Shown here in pieces: positions 1 to 12,548 of a DNA stretch of 64,000 bases. Both the position numbers and the translations under genes were made by a program. The notes beneath the pieces were generated by a model, which searched no databases, was not told the DNA's origin, and was given only the letters and a program-made list of their open reading frames with translations. The stretch covers positions 434,001 through 498,000 of the forward strand of contig JAIUCV010000090.1 of the NCBI GenBank assembly GCA_026724425.1, written 5' to 3'. Source of the DNA: Erythrophleum ivorense (lineage: Eukaryota > Streptophyta > Magnoliopsida > Fabales > Fabaceae). Every line of letters starts with the position of its first letter. Positions within the stretch are counted from its first letter, which is position 1.

Positions 1-928
1 ATCTATCGTTCTGGTTTTTATATGTAAACTTCATATCTCCCGTTTGAATTTCTGAACTTTCCTTGGTATTCTAATATTGTCAACGAAAAAATGGGTGAAT
101 ATTTTGTAAAGATATAAATTGAAGATTTTTGTTTGAATAGTATTAAATTTTTGTTGACGCGTTTAAGATACAACTAATCCGGTTTGATCTAAAAACTGAA
201 AATATACCGTCTTTTGTTTAAAATTGTTATTTTTCAAATATCAGAAAGACCTTAATTGCTTTCAAACCATAGTGGAGAAAAAAAGTTGAAACTAGACTTC
301 TTAAAAATAAAAGAAATACATGTATATTAGATTTATAAAAAAAATTGGTTCAGAACTGAATTCCAAACTAAACCAAAATAGTACCAAACTATTTATATTA
401 GCTTTGGTTTATACATTAATTATTTGTTAGAAACCAAACCAAGTCTGAAACCCGGATTAAACCATGTTTGAAATATCTATTTGGCTATGTTGTTACGTGG
501 AATTAATATGAATTTTTTTCCAAATTTGTTAGGGGAATAATATGACTTTGTTGTCATAGTCAATACACCGAATTTATTATTTAACTTATAGTTTGTCATT
601 AGTTAATGCTTATAATTTCATTGACCATATCATTTCCATTATTGTGCATTGTACAAAATAGCAAGTTTGACAGCTCTTTTGGAAACTAAAAGTTGACTAT
701 ACATTTCAAAATAATATTATGAACAATTATATCACAGACTATTATTATGTATATAAACTTTGTGTGTTTGGATATAAATATTATTTTAAATTCTCGCGCT
801 AATTTGGAAACATATTAAAATTTTCTTGCTATACCCTTACAAAAAGTTGACTTTAACTTTATATTATATTTTTCCATTCTCTTCTTAATTTTAAATATGA
901 AAATATGATATATTTATATTATATGATA
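1..928. other. AT-rich intergenic DNA
   Basis: AT-rich sequence with short degenerate runs of the AAACCAAACC type between about 340 and 470. I see no supportable reading frame, RNA gene or element boundary before the MITE that starts at 929. Confidence 0.7.
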
Positions 929-1087
929 CTCCCTCAGTTCTTCATAATTTGATGTTTTAACCTTTTTTTCTTGTTCCTTATAGTTTGATGTTTTAGATTT
1001 AATTTAGTGCATTTCACTTTACAAAACAGTTAATCTCATTGTCAAGATAACTTTTAGGTGAAAAAAATAAAAATCAAACTTCATAAC
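929..1087. mobile_element. Stowaway-like MITE, left half
   Basis: The sequence TA|CTCCCTCAGTTCTTCATAA opens a terminal inverted repeat whose partner ends at 24444 as CAAAGGGAG|TA. TA target duplications lie at 927-928 and 24445-24446. The halves are separated by retrotransposon A, and the ATAAC at 1083-1087 is repeated at 24277-24281 as A's target duplication. Removing A and one ATAAC copy leaves a MITE of about 322 bp. It has no coding capacity. Assignment to Stowaway (Tc1/mariner) rests on the CTCCCT terminus and the TA duplication. Confidence 0.8.
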
Positions 1088-1414
1088 TGTAACATCCGTG
1101 AACCAGAAAGTTGTTTTAGAAGTGGTATCGGACGACATTAGGGGTTCGGGAGTAGATTACATATGCTCATTGAGGTGTGAATTGAGGATTGATTGTACAT
1201 GTTCTTGTTTGATTGTTGTGCAGTCGGTCTAAGGTTCGATCATCGCGATGAAAATGTGTAAAAAGCTCTTGAGTACCTAGTGTCGATCGACACCTAAGGG
1301 GTGTGTCGATCGACACCGGTTTGAGGAATCAATTCCGGTTTAAGTCGATTGCGCGTTTGATTGTGGTTTGAGTTGGTTTGGTCGATGGGTGTCGACCAAC
1401 ACCAAGGAAGGGTG
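1088..1414 (+). repeat. Element A 5' LTR, first part
   Basis: First 327 bp of the 5' LTR, collinear with 22959 onward. It contains palindromes GTGTCGATCGACAC at 1280-1293 and 1303-1316 and a decayed copy at 1389-1402. The LTR breaks at 1414, inside what was a fourth palindrome, where element B inserted. GGGTG at 1410-1414 is the target duplication. Confidence 0.92.
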
Positions 1415-2982
1415 TGATGCATGCGTGGGTGTGGTATGTATGCAAGTAATAAAAACCCTAAGCAAACATGGTTGCAAGTGCACAACATGTTGTTGTAGTA
1501 CTTAGGGGTCGATCCACAAGAGAATGCGAATTGCACACTACACATTTGTAAATATTTGGTTAAGCTAAATCAATAATATGCAAGGGGTTTTGTATTTTGT
1601 TTTATAAGAGAGAGTAAATAACAATGCAAACTATACAAACACCATTATTGAACAAAGGACAATCCGCAAAAGACATAAGCCAAGTCGATTGAAAAGTTTG
1701 TTAAATCCGATTTCTATGAACTCAAAATCCTAAGATGTGGTCATCCCACTTTCGTGGCTCCGACCACCTATGCTTCTTAAACCAATGGACTCAGCTTTCA
1801 CATGGTCATTGAAGAGTGAAACATGCATTACAATTAGGTAGTGATTGTTCACAAAACTCCTTAGGTCTACTTTCATAGCCTAAGACGAATTGCCCATCAA
1901 ATATTAGGACCGGAGATATAACAAGCTTTTGGAGAGTATATCAACCTTAGATCGAGTCGCTAGTTAGCTACTCTAGCAACAAGCTTTAGGTGTGAATAAA
2001 GATGGTGAACCATAAGGTTTCCCTTTCTTTAACAACCGATTCTCGATGGCTTATCATGTCATGTCTTCTTTGAAAGATCCATGATTCAATAACGAGTCTA
2101 AAGGAGTAGAGAGGATCTCATAGTTCTAGTGGAAGGAGGCGGAGTAATAGAGATTAAACCGCGGCTCTCCCATAGAGAGAAACCTCTAAACCCTAGACTT
2201 TAAGCTAAAACATGCGAGTCTGTACAAGATGCAAAAGAAAAGAAAGAGCAAGGAGACCACCTAAGTGGCTCCGGTTTATTGACTGAAAGAAGAAGAGATT
2301 TGTGTTCTATGATATTGTGAAATCGATACAAGAGGCTAAAAGCAAGTATATATAGGTGAGGGGAGGCTAGGTCGGCTGAGTTAATGCGCAAAAGAGAAGA
2401 GGAAACTTTCCATTTCTTCTCCTTCATTGAACTTGTTTACCAAGTCTTGAGTGAGGCGCGGCTGCCACCTTCTTTTCGCGTGCAAAGATGTGGGCTTGAG
2501 TCATGATGAGGTTTAGGCTTGGCCCGCAGTGATCCCGGTCCATTTCGCTCATCCAAGCTCCATGGGCTTCACTTACTCGCCAGACGGACTTGTCTTGGGA
2601 GAAAAAGATCCTAGGCCGCATTTCTGCTCCAAATGGCCCAATTCCACTTCTCCGCGACGCATGACTCATTTATCTATCTTTCCATATAAATATCTCATGA
2701 TTTGGACATCGGAAAGACCCTTTACCGCGGTCATCGTTCGGATGTTTTGATTCTGTCCGAATGCGGAAATCGGCTAACTTGAGTTTTGTTGAAGCTCTTG
2801 ACTTGGGAACTTGCATGGATCATTATTTGAAGCTCTTTTGCCTTCTTTTTGACATTTTGACCTGTTTACTTCCCAAAACCACAATATACAAGAAAACTAC
2901 CTCTTGGATACAAAATCATTATTATTAAGTAAGAAAATATAAAGAAAACCAAGGTAAAAACATGGAAAATATGGATATATCA
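1415..2982 (-). repeat. Element B 3' LTR
   Basis: 1568 bp, paired with 14890-16457. The pair shares the minus-strand end CATGCATCA, which separates it from the C LTRs (CACACATCA). A TATATATA-type promoter core on the minus strand lies near 2346-2354. The small frames inside it have no family resemblance and recur only because the LTR recurs. Confidence 0.93.
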
Positions 2983-5369
2983 ACTCCCCCAAACTTAGCC
3001 TTTTGCTTGTCCTCGAGCAAACTAAGAAAGGAAAAGAGGTTTGAAAACATGAGAACTCTCAATGCATTTTGAAAATCCATGTTAGCTCATGTTTTAGTGA
3101 TCCACATGAAAAACGGTTTTGGCTTTATGAAGAGGAACATAAGTACTTACATTGAGTTTAGCAGTCGTCCCAAAGTAATCCACACTCCATATGACCATCC
3201 GGGCTCACCTCCTTTGACTCCTTTAGCTTTTAAAGGTGCGGTCTCAACTAGAGGATATCGATCAAAGGGTTTATGATCTCTTTCTCATCCTCTTGCGTTT
3301 AAACACTTGTCTTAGCCCTTGTTACACCTCTCTCTCTTCTCACTCCTTAAGTCGATTGATCCCTGTTTTAGCAAGGTATTTTTTTATTCGACTTCTTCTC
3401 CTCTTTGTGGAGGTTTTTGATGGATCTTCCATAGACGCGAGTATTGATGGTTGTAGCCACCTAATCCCCGGTTACTTGGATCGAAAGGTCTTCCATATAC
3501 ACGAGTATTGATGGTGGTTGCCACCTAATCCCCGGTTACTTGGACCTTGATGCTTTTTCTTAAAATTGGAGGGGAGAGAGAGGGGAAACCGAACTCACAT
3601 AGACTTTCACTATTTGGTGAGGATGAGGAGTCGTGCCCTTTGTAAAACCAAGCCCCTAGCTGAGAAAGTTAAGTTCATTTAGGTGCGGAGTCAAAGATGG
3701 ATCCTCCATCGGCCTTTTGGAAATGTGGCCATCTTTGGTAAACCGATCTGCTCAAAGTGTACATTGAGTGAATGTGTTGCCAAATACTGTTTCAATGGTC
3801 ACTTAAACATTAGTGTAACATGGTTAGTTTCAAAGAAAATGTCATAATTCTCGGACAAAATTTTGACTCAATAAAACGACTCAAAGAAAAATAAAAATCA
3901 TAAAGAACAAACTTGTTAGTAATCCCCCCAGACTTAACTTGCACCGTCCCGGTGGAAGCAAATCCAATTAAGAGGGGTTCAAAAGAAAAGTGAAATTTGA
4001 TGGGAATGTGTTGTGGATTGTGTTACCAAAGTGTGACCATAGGTCATGAAGAGCGGTTTTGCTTTGTTGAGGGACTCCAAGTGTGATATGAGAGCATCAA
4101 ATCATTCCTTAGATGTATTTGGTCGGTGAGTTCTCAATCGTAAGGTATGATTCCGGCCGGTGTGCAGTGTGGTCGTGTAAGGCCCATTTGTCGGCCAAAA
4201 TGACGGCTGTGGACACATAGCAAACCGTTAAGAATTTTATGAACGGGATTGAAAATTTACCGTCCAAGATGATGTTTTAGAGCCGCTGGTGGAGTTTCAG
4301 GTGATTTGGTCGAGCGGTTTTGAACGTTTGGTGTCGGGTGGATCCTACGGGTGGCCGTAAGGTGATGTGATGGACCACAGCATGAACCGTTAACAATTCG
4401 CTGACCGATCTTGAAATTCCGCCGACCAATCATATATTTCAGGAGCCGTGGTGAAGTTTGAGGCCAAACGAACGGGCGGTTTGAGAGATTCGTCGTATGG
4501 TGCTTCATCTGAACGATCCGAAGAGAGTGCAATAGACCACAGCCCAAACGATGATGAATTTTCCGACCAAGCTTGAAATTCCGTCGACCAACCTTATATT
4601 TTGTGACCACTCGAGAAGTTTGAGGTCAAATGGACGAGCGGTTTGAGACTTCCTTCACAACGTGGTCTAATCGGCTCCGGGGAGAGATTTTTGACCATGC
4701 TTGAATTTGGCTCGTCCGTCCGTTGATTTTCTTGTGGAAAACTGATATTGAAGCTCCGAGAATCCGTTTCCAGGTGGTGGTGTCTCCGTGCCATGATTTT
4801 TGTTTTTGTCGGCCTTCGGTTGCCCGCCATCGACCGGATGTGGCATTTGTGCGTATCTCCTTATCCGTCAACATTTCTCCGTCCTATCTTTTGGATTTGC
4901 CGACCAACATGGTGTTGTTTGGTCGCATGTGAAGTTTGGTGGACTTCGGTTGAGCCGTTTGTGAGATGGTCGAGTGGGGGCTCCTCCTTGCTCGTGTGGG
5001 CTGGAAAATGGTACCGGACATGACATCTCCAATATGACTCGACCGTTTAGTGAGTTTCTTGGACCGAGTTGTCTCCGTAATCCGCCTTAAGCATCCCAAG
5101 GTGTTGACCGCGTTGTTCGTGTTCCTGAACAAGGGTGGGATGATTGGGTGGGATTTAACCGGCTCATGAAGCATTCAAAACTCCTTTGATGGTCTTCTTT
5201 GGCACTTAATCCTAAAACATGTTTATTTTGTTTTTCTGGATTTTATAAAATTCCCAAAAAATTCAAGTTAATAATAAAACCAAAACAAAAGTTAAAAAGA
5301 AAAGAAAAATATGGGTTGCCTCCCATAAGCGCTAGTTTTAAGTCTTTATAGCTCAACTCCTTGTGTTCC
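2983..5369 (-). other. Element B 3' non-coding region with tandem repeats
   Basis: Begins on the LTR side with the polypurine tract (minus strand AAGTTTGGGGGAGT, 2983-2996). It holds a duplicated unit of about 63 bp near 3418-3545, and a degenerate array near 4200-4800 with anchor TTGAAA at 4249, 4411 and 4573, a spacing of 162 bp. The same region is kept in C and partly in D although it has no long frame. Short predicted frames here are not supported as genes. Confidence 0.8.
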
Positions 5370-6579
5370 TTAGGTGTTAGGAAAGTGTGGAGGCTGTAGA
5401 AAGCTCCTAGTACTGGATGGCTCCAAGTGCATCTTGTCTTGTAACACTTCTTTGATCAAGTAACCTTGTTGTGAGCTTTCTCCTCCACTTGTGTACCGAA
5501 ATCTTTTGGATAAGAAACCGGGAGGTGCGGCAACATAATAGGTGTCCTTGTCAACATTGGCTAGTGAGATTCTCCTGTTTGGCCAATCCATGATTGCTCC
5601 AGCTGTTGTTAAGAAGGACCTCCCAAGTAGAAGAGCTTGGTCTTCCGGATCCTCCATAGTGAAAACATAGAAATCGGCCGGGATGATGCAATCTTCAAAG
5701 GAAAGTTGAACATCTCTTTCCTTGCCAAGCAGTTTGAATGAAGAGTTGTTGGCAAGCTTTATGCCCATGTTGGTCCGCTCCATGGACTCAATCAATCCCA
5801 AGCTTCTTGCTATCACAGCCGGCATGAGGTTCACACTTGAACCGGAATCGCATAGTGCATCATCAAAGAATTTGCCATTGATGGAGCAATGTATAAGGAA
5901 GTAACCTGGGTCATGAAGCTTGTGTAGTGTCCTTGGCGCAGGCATTTCCTCTCTTGCTTCATTATACATCTTCTCCACCTCGGCTAAGCTCCAATCATGA
6001 GTCCATACAAAGTCTTGAAGGTAAGGGCTCTTGTTGCAAGCGACATCAAAGGGCATATTGCTAGGGAACCTTTTTGACATAAAATTGAAGTCATCAATGG
6101 TGTAATCCATTGATGAGCTCGCCTTCCTTTTCTCCTTAGGGACGGGTGGTAGTGAAGATCTTGGAGAAAGTGGTGTTCCTTCCGGCAACTTTCTTCCTCT
6201 TATCCTTGCTGTGCGTTTGCCTTGTCTCCTTTCATCCTCATCCCAAACCACTCTTGGATTGGTCTCTCTAGCACCAAAAGCAACCAAAGCATTGTTAGGC
6301 TTTGAGTTGGCCGCTTTTGTGTCTTTTGAAGCTCGGTCTCTTTCTTCCATATCCTCCAAGCGTTTGGTGAGGTCTTTGACTCCTTTGGAGGCTCCTCCGG
6401 TTGTATCTTGCCATAGCGTGGTCTTCTCAAGTGGCTCTTTGTATCTCTCTTCCACAAGATGCTTCAAATCATTGATTGATACAATGAATTGTTCTTGCCC
6501 TTCCACCAGCATCACCATAGTTGAGTAAAGCTCTTTCTCTCTTTGGTTAACCTCCGATGCTCTTCTTGGCTTGGTGAGC
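5370..6579 (-). pseudogene. Element B ORF, 3' part (coiled coil and retropepsin-like)
   Basis: C-terminal two-thirds of the B protein. It includes the end of a charged coiled coil (RASEVNQREKELYS onward) and a retropepsin-like domain with active-site motif DSGSSVNLMP and a later LLLGRSFL motif. The protein would act as a Gag/protease-like structural product in particle assembly (inference from family). The frame runs at its upstream end into the LTR of C at 6580, so the ORF seen to 6596 begins with foreign sequence. The true upstream part lies at 14128-14754. The termination codon is at 5370-5372. Confidence 0.85.
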
Positions 6580-8158
6580 TGATGTGTGCCAGACATGGGT
6601 GTGGTATATATGCAAGTAATAAAAACCCTAAGCTAAACATGGTTGCAAGTGCACAACATGTTGTTGTAGTACTTAGGGGTCGATCCACAAGAGAATGCGA
6701 ATTACACACTACACATTTGTAAAGATTTGGTTAAGCTAGATCAATAATATGCAAGGGGTTTTGTGTTTTTGTTTTATAAGGGAAAATTAAATAACAAATG
6801 CAAATTATACAAACACCATTATTGAACAAAGGACAATCCGCAAAAGACATAAGCCAAATCAATTGAAAAGTTTGTTAAATCCGATTTCTATGAACTCAAA
6901 ACACTAAGATGTGGTCATCCCACTTTCGTGGCTCCGACCACCTATGTTTCTTAAACCAATGGACTCAGCTTTCACATGGTCATTGAAGAGTGAAACATGC
7001 AATAAAATCGGGTAGTGATCGTTCACAAAACTCCTTAGGTCTACTTTCATAGCCTAAGACGATTTGCCCATCAAATACTAGGACCGGAGATATAACAAGC
7101 TTTTGGAGAGTATATCAACCTTGGATCAAGTCGCTATTTAGCTACTCTAGCAACAAGCTTTAGGTATGAATAAAGATGGTGAACCATAAGGTTTCCCTTT
7201 CTTTAACAACCGATTCTTGATGGCTTATCATGTCATGTCTTCTTTGAAAGATCCATGATTCAATAACGAGTCTAAGGGAGTAGAGAGGATCTCATAGTTC
7301 TAGGGAAAGGAGGCGGAATGATAGAGGTCAAGCCGCCGCTCTCCCCTAGAGAGAAACCTCTAAACCCTAGACTAGAAGCTAAAACATGCGAGTATGTACA
7401 AAATGCAAAAGAAAAGAAAAGAGCAAGGAGACCACCTAAGTGGCTCCGGTTTATTGACTGAAAGAAGAAGAGAGTTGTGTCTATTGATTCGTGATATTGA
7501 TACAAGAGGCTAAAAGCAAGTATATATAGGTGAGGGTAGGCTAGGTCGGCTGAGTTAATGCGCAAAGGAGAAGAGGAAACTTTCCATTTCTTCTCCTCGC
7601 GTGAACTTGCTCACCAAGTCTTGAGTGAGGCGCGGCTGCCGCCTTCTTTTCACGTGTAAAGATGTGGGCTTGAGTCATGATGAGGTTTAGGCTTGGCCCG
7701 CAGTGATCCCAGTCCATTTCGCTCATCCAAGCTCCATGGGCTTCACTTACTCGCCAGACGGACATGTCTTGGGGAGAAAAAGATCCTAGGCCGTTTTTCT
7801 GCTCCAAATAGCCCAATTCCACTTCTCCGTGACGCATGACTCATTTATATATCTTTCCATATAAAGATTGCATGATTTGGACGTCGGAAAGACCCTTTGC
7901 CGCGGTCATCTTTCGGATGCTTTGATTCTGTCCGAATGCGGAAACCGGCTAACTTGAGTTTTGTTGAGGCTCTTGACTTGGGAACTTGCATGGATCATTG
8001 TTTGAAGCTCTTTTGCCTTCTTTTTGCCATTTTGACCTGTTTGCTTCCCAAAACCACAATATACAAGAAAACTACCTCTTGGATACAAAATCATTATTAT
8101 TAGGTAAGAAAATATAAAGAAAACCAAGGTAAAAAACATGTAAAATATGGATATATCA
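6580..8158 (-). repeat. Element C 3' LTR
   Basis: 1579 bp, paired with 12549-14127. It differs by a few substitutions and the length of a T run near 6760. A minus-strand TATA-like stretch (CTATATATAC) lies near 7520-7530. The polypurine tract abuts at 8159. Confidence 0.93.
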
Positions 8159-10580
8159 ACTCCCCCAGACTTAGCCTTTTGCTTGTCCTCAAGCAAACTA
8201 AGAAAGGAAAAGAGGTTTGAAAACATGAGAACTCTCAATGCATTTTGAAAATCCATGCTAGCTTAAGTTTTAGTAATCCACATGAAAAACGGTTTTGGCT
8301 TTATGATGAGGAGCATAAGTACTTACATTGAGTTTAGCAGTCGTCCCAAAGTAACCCACACTCCATATGACCATCCGGGATCACCTCCTTTGACTCCTTT
8401 AGTTTTTAAAGGTGCGGTCTCAACTAGGGGATATCGATCAAAGGGTTTGTGATCTCTTTCTCATCCTCTTGTGTATAAACACTTGTCTTGGCCCTTGTTT
8501 CACCTCTCTCTCTTCTCACTCCTTAGGTCGATTGATCCCTTTTTTAGGGTAGCAAGGTATTTTTTTATTCGACTTCTTCTCCTCTTTGTGGAGGTTTTTG
8601 ATGGATCTTCCATAGACGCGAGTATTGATGGTTGTAGCCACCTAATCCCCGGTTACTTGGATCAAAAGGTCTTCCATATACGCGAGTATTGATGGTGGTT
8701 GCCACCTAATCCCCGGTTACTTGGACCTTGATGCTTTTTCTTAAAATTGGAGGGGAGAGAGAGGGGAAACCGAACTCACATAGACTTTCACTATTCGGTG
8801 AGGATGAGGAGTCATGCCCTTTGTAAAACGAAGCCCCTAGCTGAGAAAGTTAAGTTCATTTAGGTACGGAGTCAAGGGTGGATCCTCCATCGGCTTTTTG
8901 GAAATGTGGTCATTTTTGGTAAACCGATCTGCTCAAAGTGTACATTGAGTGAATGTGTTGCCAAATACTGTTTCAATGGTCACTTAAACATTAGTGTAAC
9001 ATGGTTAGTTTCAAAGAAAATGTCATAATTTTCGGACAAAATTTTGACTCAATAAAACGACTCAAAGAAAAAGGGAAAATGAAAAGAAAAATCAAAAAGA
9101 GCAAACGTGTTAGTAATCCCCCCAGACTTAACTTGCACCGTCCCGGTGGAAGCAAATCCAATTAAGAGGGGTTAAAAAAAGAAAAACGAATTTGTTGGGA
9201 AAGTGTTTCGGATTTTGTTACCAAAGTGTGACCATAGGTCATGAAGAGCGATTTTGCGTTGTTGAGCGACTCCAAGTGTGATATAACAACATCAAATCAT
9301 TCCTTAGATGTATTTGGTCGGTGAGTTTTCAATCTGAAGGTGTGATTCCGTCCGGTGTGCAGTTTGGTCGTGTAAGGCCCGTGTGTCGGCCAAAAATGAG
9401 GGCTGTGAACCACATGACAAACCGTTAAGAATTTTATGAACGGGATTGAAAATTTACCGTCCAATATGATGTTTTAGGGCCGCTGGTGAAGTTTAAGGTG
9501 ATTTGGTCGGGCGGTTTGAAAAATTTCGTCATCGGGTGGATCCTTCGGTCGGCCGGAAGGTGATGCGAGGGACCACAGCGTGAACCGTGAACAATTCTCT
9601 GATCGATCTTGAAATTCCACCGACCAATCATATATTTTAGGAGCCGTGGTGGAGTTTCAGGTCAAACAAACGAGCGGTTTGGGAGATTTATCATTTGGTG
9701 GCCATCCGGACGATCCGAAGAGGGTGCAATAGACCACAGCCCAAACGATGATGAATTCCCCGACCGAGCTTGAAAATCCGTCGACCAACCTTATATTTTG
9801 TGAATACTGGAGAAGTTTGAGGGCAAATGGACCAGCGGTTGAAGACTTCCTTCACAACGTGGTCAAATCGGCTCCGGGAAGAGATTTTTGACCATGCTTG
9901 AATTTGGCTTGTCCGTCCCTTGATTTTCTTCTGGAATAGTGATGTTGAAGTTCCAAGAATCCATCTCCAGGTGGTGGTATCTCCATGCCGTGATTTTGGT
10001 CTTGACGGCCTTTTGGTGCAGCGCTAACGACCGGATGAGGCATCTCGTCATATCTCCGGTTCCGTCAACATTTCTCTGTCCTATCTTTTGGATTTGCCAA
10101 CCAACATGGTGTTGTCTGGTCGCCTGTGAAGTTTGGTGGACTTTGGTGGAGCCGTTTGTGCGATGGGTCGATTGGGTCTTCCGTGTTACCCGGTTGGCCG
10201 GGAAGATGCTATCGGTCTTGATATCTTCCATTTGACCCGACCTTGCGTTGATTTTCTTCGACCGATTTGTCTCCGTAATCCTCCTTTAGCATTCCAAGGT
10301 GTTGACCGCAATGTTGGTCTTCCGGAACAAGGGCGGGATGAGTGGGTGGGATTTGATCGGCTTATGCAAAACTCCTTTGATGGTCTTCTTTGGCACTTAA
10401 TCATAAAACGTATTTTTCTGTTTTTTTTTTTTTGTGGATTTTATAAAATTCCCAAAAAATTCAAGTTAATAATAAGATCAAAATAAAAGTTAAAAAGAAA
10501 AAAATAAATAAATAAATAAATATGGGTTGCCTCCCATAAGCGCTAGTTTAAAGTCTTTATAGCTCGACTCCTTGTGTTCC
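8159..10580 (-). other. Element C 3' non-coding region
   Basis: Collinear with 2983-5369 of B. The polypurine tract is AAGTCTGGGGGAGT on the minus strand at 8159-8172. The 60-bp-class duplication lies near 8600-8725. Degenerate tandem units of about 162 bp have anchors at 9446, 9609 and 9770. I see no supportable frame. Conservation between B, C and D suggests a role in RNA packaging or processing, or simply common descent. Confidence 0.8.
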
Positions 10581-12413
10581 TTAGGTGTTAGGCAAGTGTG
10601 GAGGCTGTAGAAAGCTCCTAGTACTGGATGGCTCCAAGTGCATCTTGTCTTGTAACACTTCTTTGATCAAGTAACCTTGTTGTGAGCCTTCTCCTCCACT
10701 TGTGTATCGAAATCTTTTGGATGAGAAACCGGGAGGTGCGGCGGCATAATAGGTGTCCTTGTCAACATTGGCTAGTGAGATTCTCCTGTTTGGCCAATCC
10801 ATAATTGCTCCGGCTGTTGCTAAGAAGGATCTCCCAAGTAGAAGGGCTTGGTCTTCCGGATCCTCCATAGTGACAACATAGAAATCGGCCGGGATGATGC
10901 AATCTTCAAAAGAAAGTTGGACATTTCTTACCTTGCCGAGCGGTTTGAATGAAGAGTTGTTGGCAAGCTTTATGCCCATGTTGGTCCGCTCCATGGACTC
11001 AATCAATCCCAAACTTCTTGCTATCACAGCCGGCATGAGGTTCACGCTTGAACCGGAATCACATAATGCATCATCAAAGAATATGCCGTTGATAGAGCAA
11101 TGTATAAGGAAGTAACCTGGGTCATGAAGCTTGTGTAGTGTCCTTGGCGCAGGCATTTCCTCCCTTGCTTCATTATACATCTTCTCCACTTCGGCTAAGC
11201 TCCAATCATGAGTCCATACAAAGTCTTGAAGGTAAGGGCTCTTGTTGCAAGCGACATCAAAGGGCATATTGCTGGGGAACCTTTTTGCCATAAAATTGAA
11301 GTCATCAATGGTGTAATCCATTGATGAGCTCGCTTTCCTTTTCTCCTTAGGGACGGGTGGTAGTGAAGATCTTGGAGAGAGTGGTGTTCCTTCCGGCAAC
11401 TTTATTCCTCTTATCCTTGCTGTCTGCTTGCCTTGTCTCCTGTCATCCTCATCCCAAACCACTCTTGGATTGGTCTCTTTAGCACCAAAAGCAACCAAAG
11501 CATTTTTAGGCTTTGAGTTAGCCGCTTTTGTGCCTTTTGAAGCTCGGTCTCTTTCTTCCATATCCTCCAAGCGTTTGGTGAGGTCTTTGACTTCTTTGGA
11601 GGCTCCTCCGGTTGTATCTTGCCATAGCGTGGTCTTCTCAAGTAGCTCTTTGTATCTCTCTTCCACAAGACGCTTCAAGTCATTGATTGAAACCTTGAAT
11701 TGTTCTTGCCCTTCCACCAACATCACCATGGTCGAGTAAAGCTCCTTCTCTCTTTGGTTAACCTCCGATGCTCTCTTCTTGGCTTGGTGAGCCACAAGTG
11801 AGATTGAGTTGAGGCTTAGGGTTGTGCCATTGAGGTTATCTTCTAGGCCGGCGATCTTCTCATCCAGGTGGCTGTCCATCTCCTTTGAGTTGAGGTTCAA
11901 GTCTCGGATTGCCTTGGTGTTGCCTCCAACGGTTGCGGCTTGTTCCCTTAGCTCCCCTTCCACTTCAGTACACCTTGATTCTACTCTCTCCACTTGGTCA
12001 GAGAGGCTTCCGAACTTTCTATCAAGGTCATGCTTTAGAAACTCTAACCTTGTCTCAAGACTTTGGCTAGACTTTCTTTGGATTTCCATGAAGTCTTCTA
12101 TCATGGCCTTGAGATTGTCGTCTCTCCGCCTATTAAGCGCATGCTCTTGGTATGTGGGAAGGTTGGGGCGTGGACGGTGATGATGATGAGGTGGCTGGTG
12201 AGGTCGGCCTTGATAAACCGGTGATCGGTTTTGATGATAGTGATAATGTTCTTCTCGGCTAGTCTCGGCAAAGAGCGGATGGTGGAAATTTGGTGGGATT
12301 GGCATTGGGATGAAGTCTCCGGCCGGATTTGAATCATGTGGCCGCCTTTGGACTTCATGGGGAAGAGGTTTTCTCCCTTCAAAGTGGTTACTCATGCTCG
12401 AGTAGTTGCTCAT
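10581..12413 (-). CDS. Element C Gag/protease-like protein (610 aa)
   Basis: Uninterrupted frame. I chose the ATG at 12413-12411 (MSNYSSMSN) because the longer frame to 12584 reads through the primer site and into the LTR. The first 100 residues are rich in His and Pro (HHHHRPRP near residue 80). A long charged coiled coil spans about residues 100-330. A basic linker follows, then a retropepsin-like domain with DSGSSVNLMP near residue 452 and LLLGRSFLATAG near 525. No CCHC knuckle, RT or integrase is present. By family analogy it would form or process particles, with replication enzymes supplied by another element. Expression would come from the LTR at 12549-14127. The equivalent frame of B is broken, so C preserves the family's intact version in this window. 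Confidence 0.82.
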   Translation of the reverse strand: MSNYSSMSNHFEGRKPLPHEVQRRPHDSNPAGDFIPMPIPPNFHHPLFAETSREEHYHYHQNRSPVYQGRPHQPPHHHHRPRPNLPTYQEHALNRRRDDNLKAMIEDFMEIQRKSSQSLETRLEFLKHDLDRKFGSLSDQVERVESRCTEVEGELREQAATVGGNTKAIRDLNLNSKEMDSHLDEKIAGLEDNLNGTTLSLNSISLVAHQAKKRASEVNQREKELYSTMVMLVEGQEQFKVSINDLKRLVEERYKELLEKTTLWQDTTGGASKEVKDLTKRLEDMEERDRASKGTKAANSKPKNALVAFGAKETNPRVVWDEDDRRQGKQTARIRGIKLPEGTPLSPRSSLPPVPKEKRKASSSMDYTIDDFNFMAKRFPSNMPFDVACNKSPYLQDFVWTHDWSLAEVEKMYNEAREEMPAPRTLHKLHDPGYFLIHCSINGIFFDDALCDSGSSVNLMPAVIARSLGLIESMERTNMGIKLANNSSFKPLGKVRNVQLSFEDCIIPADFYVVTMEDPEDQALLLGRSFLATAGAIMDWPNRRISLANVDKDTYYAAAPPGFSSKRFRYTSGGEGSQQGYLIKEVLQDKMHLEPSSTRSFLQPPHLPNT

Positions 12414-12524
12414 CCTTAAGGTACCTAAGGAACATAAGAGAAACAAAATTGCAAAAGTTAGTAAACATGAAACAAAAGATCTAGTCTTAACTTTTAATCT
12501 CATAAACGTGTAAGTGCAATGCAT

Positions 12525-12542
12525 TCCCCGGCAACGGCGCCA
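12525..12542 (-). other. Element C primer binding site (tRNA-Asp)
   Basis: The minus strand reads TGGCGCCGTTGCCGGGGA, complementary to the 3' end of plant tRNA-Asp (TCCCCGGCAACGGCGCCA). It lies six bases inside the 5' LTR edge at 12549. Athila-group Gypsy elements use this primer. Confidence 0.9.
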
Positions 12543-12548
12543 AAAACT

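Noticed and set aside
4257..5174. Several overlapping frames of 70-120 aa on both strands
   Set aside because: They lie in the repeat-rich non-coding tail of B, recur imperfectly in C, and share no conserved reading frame.
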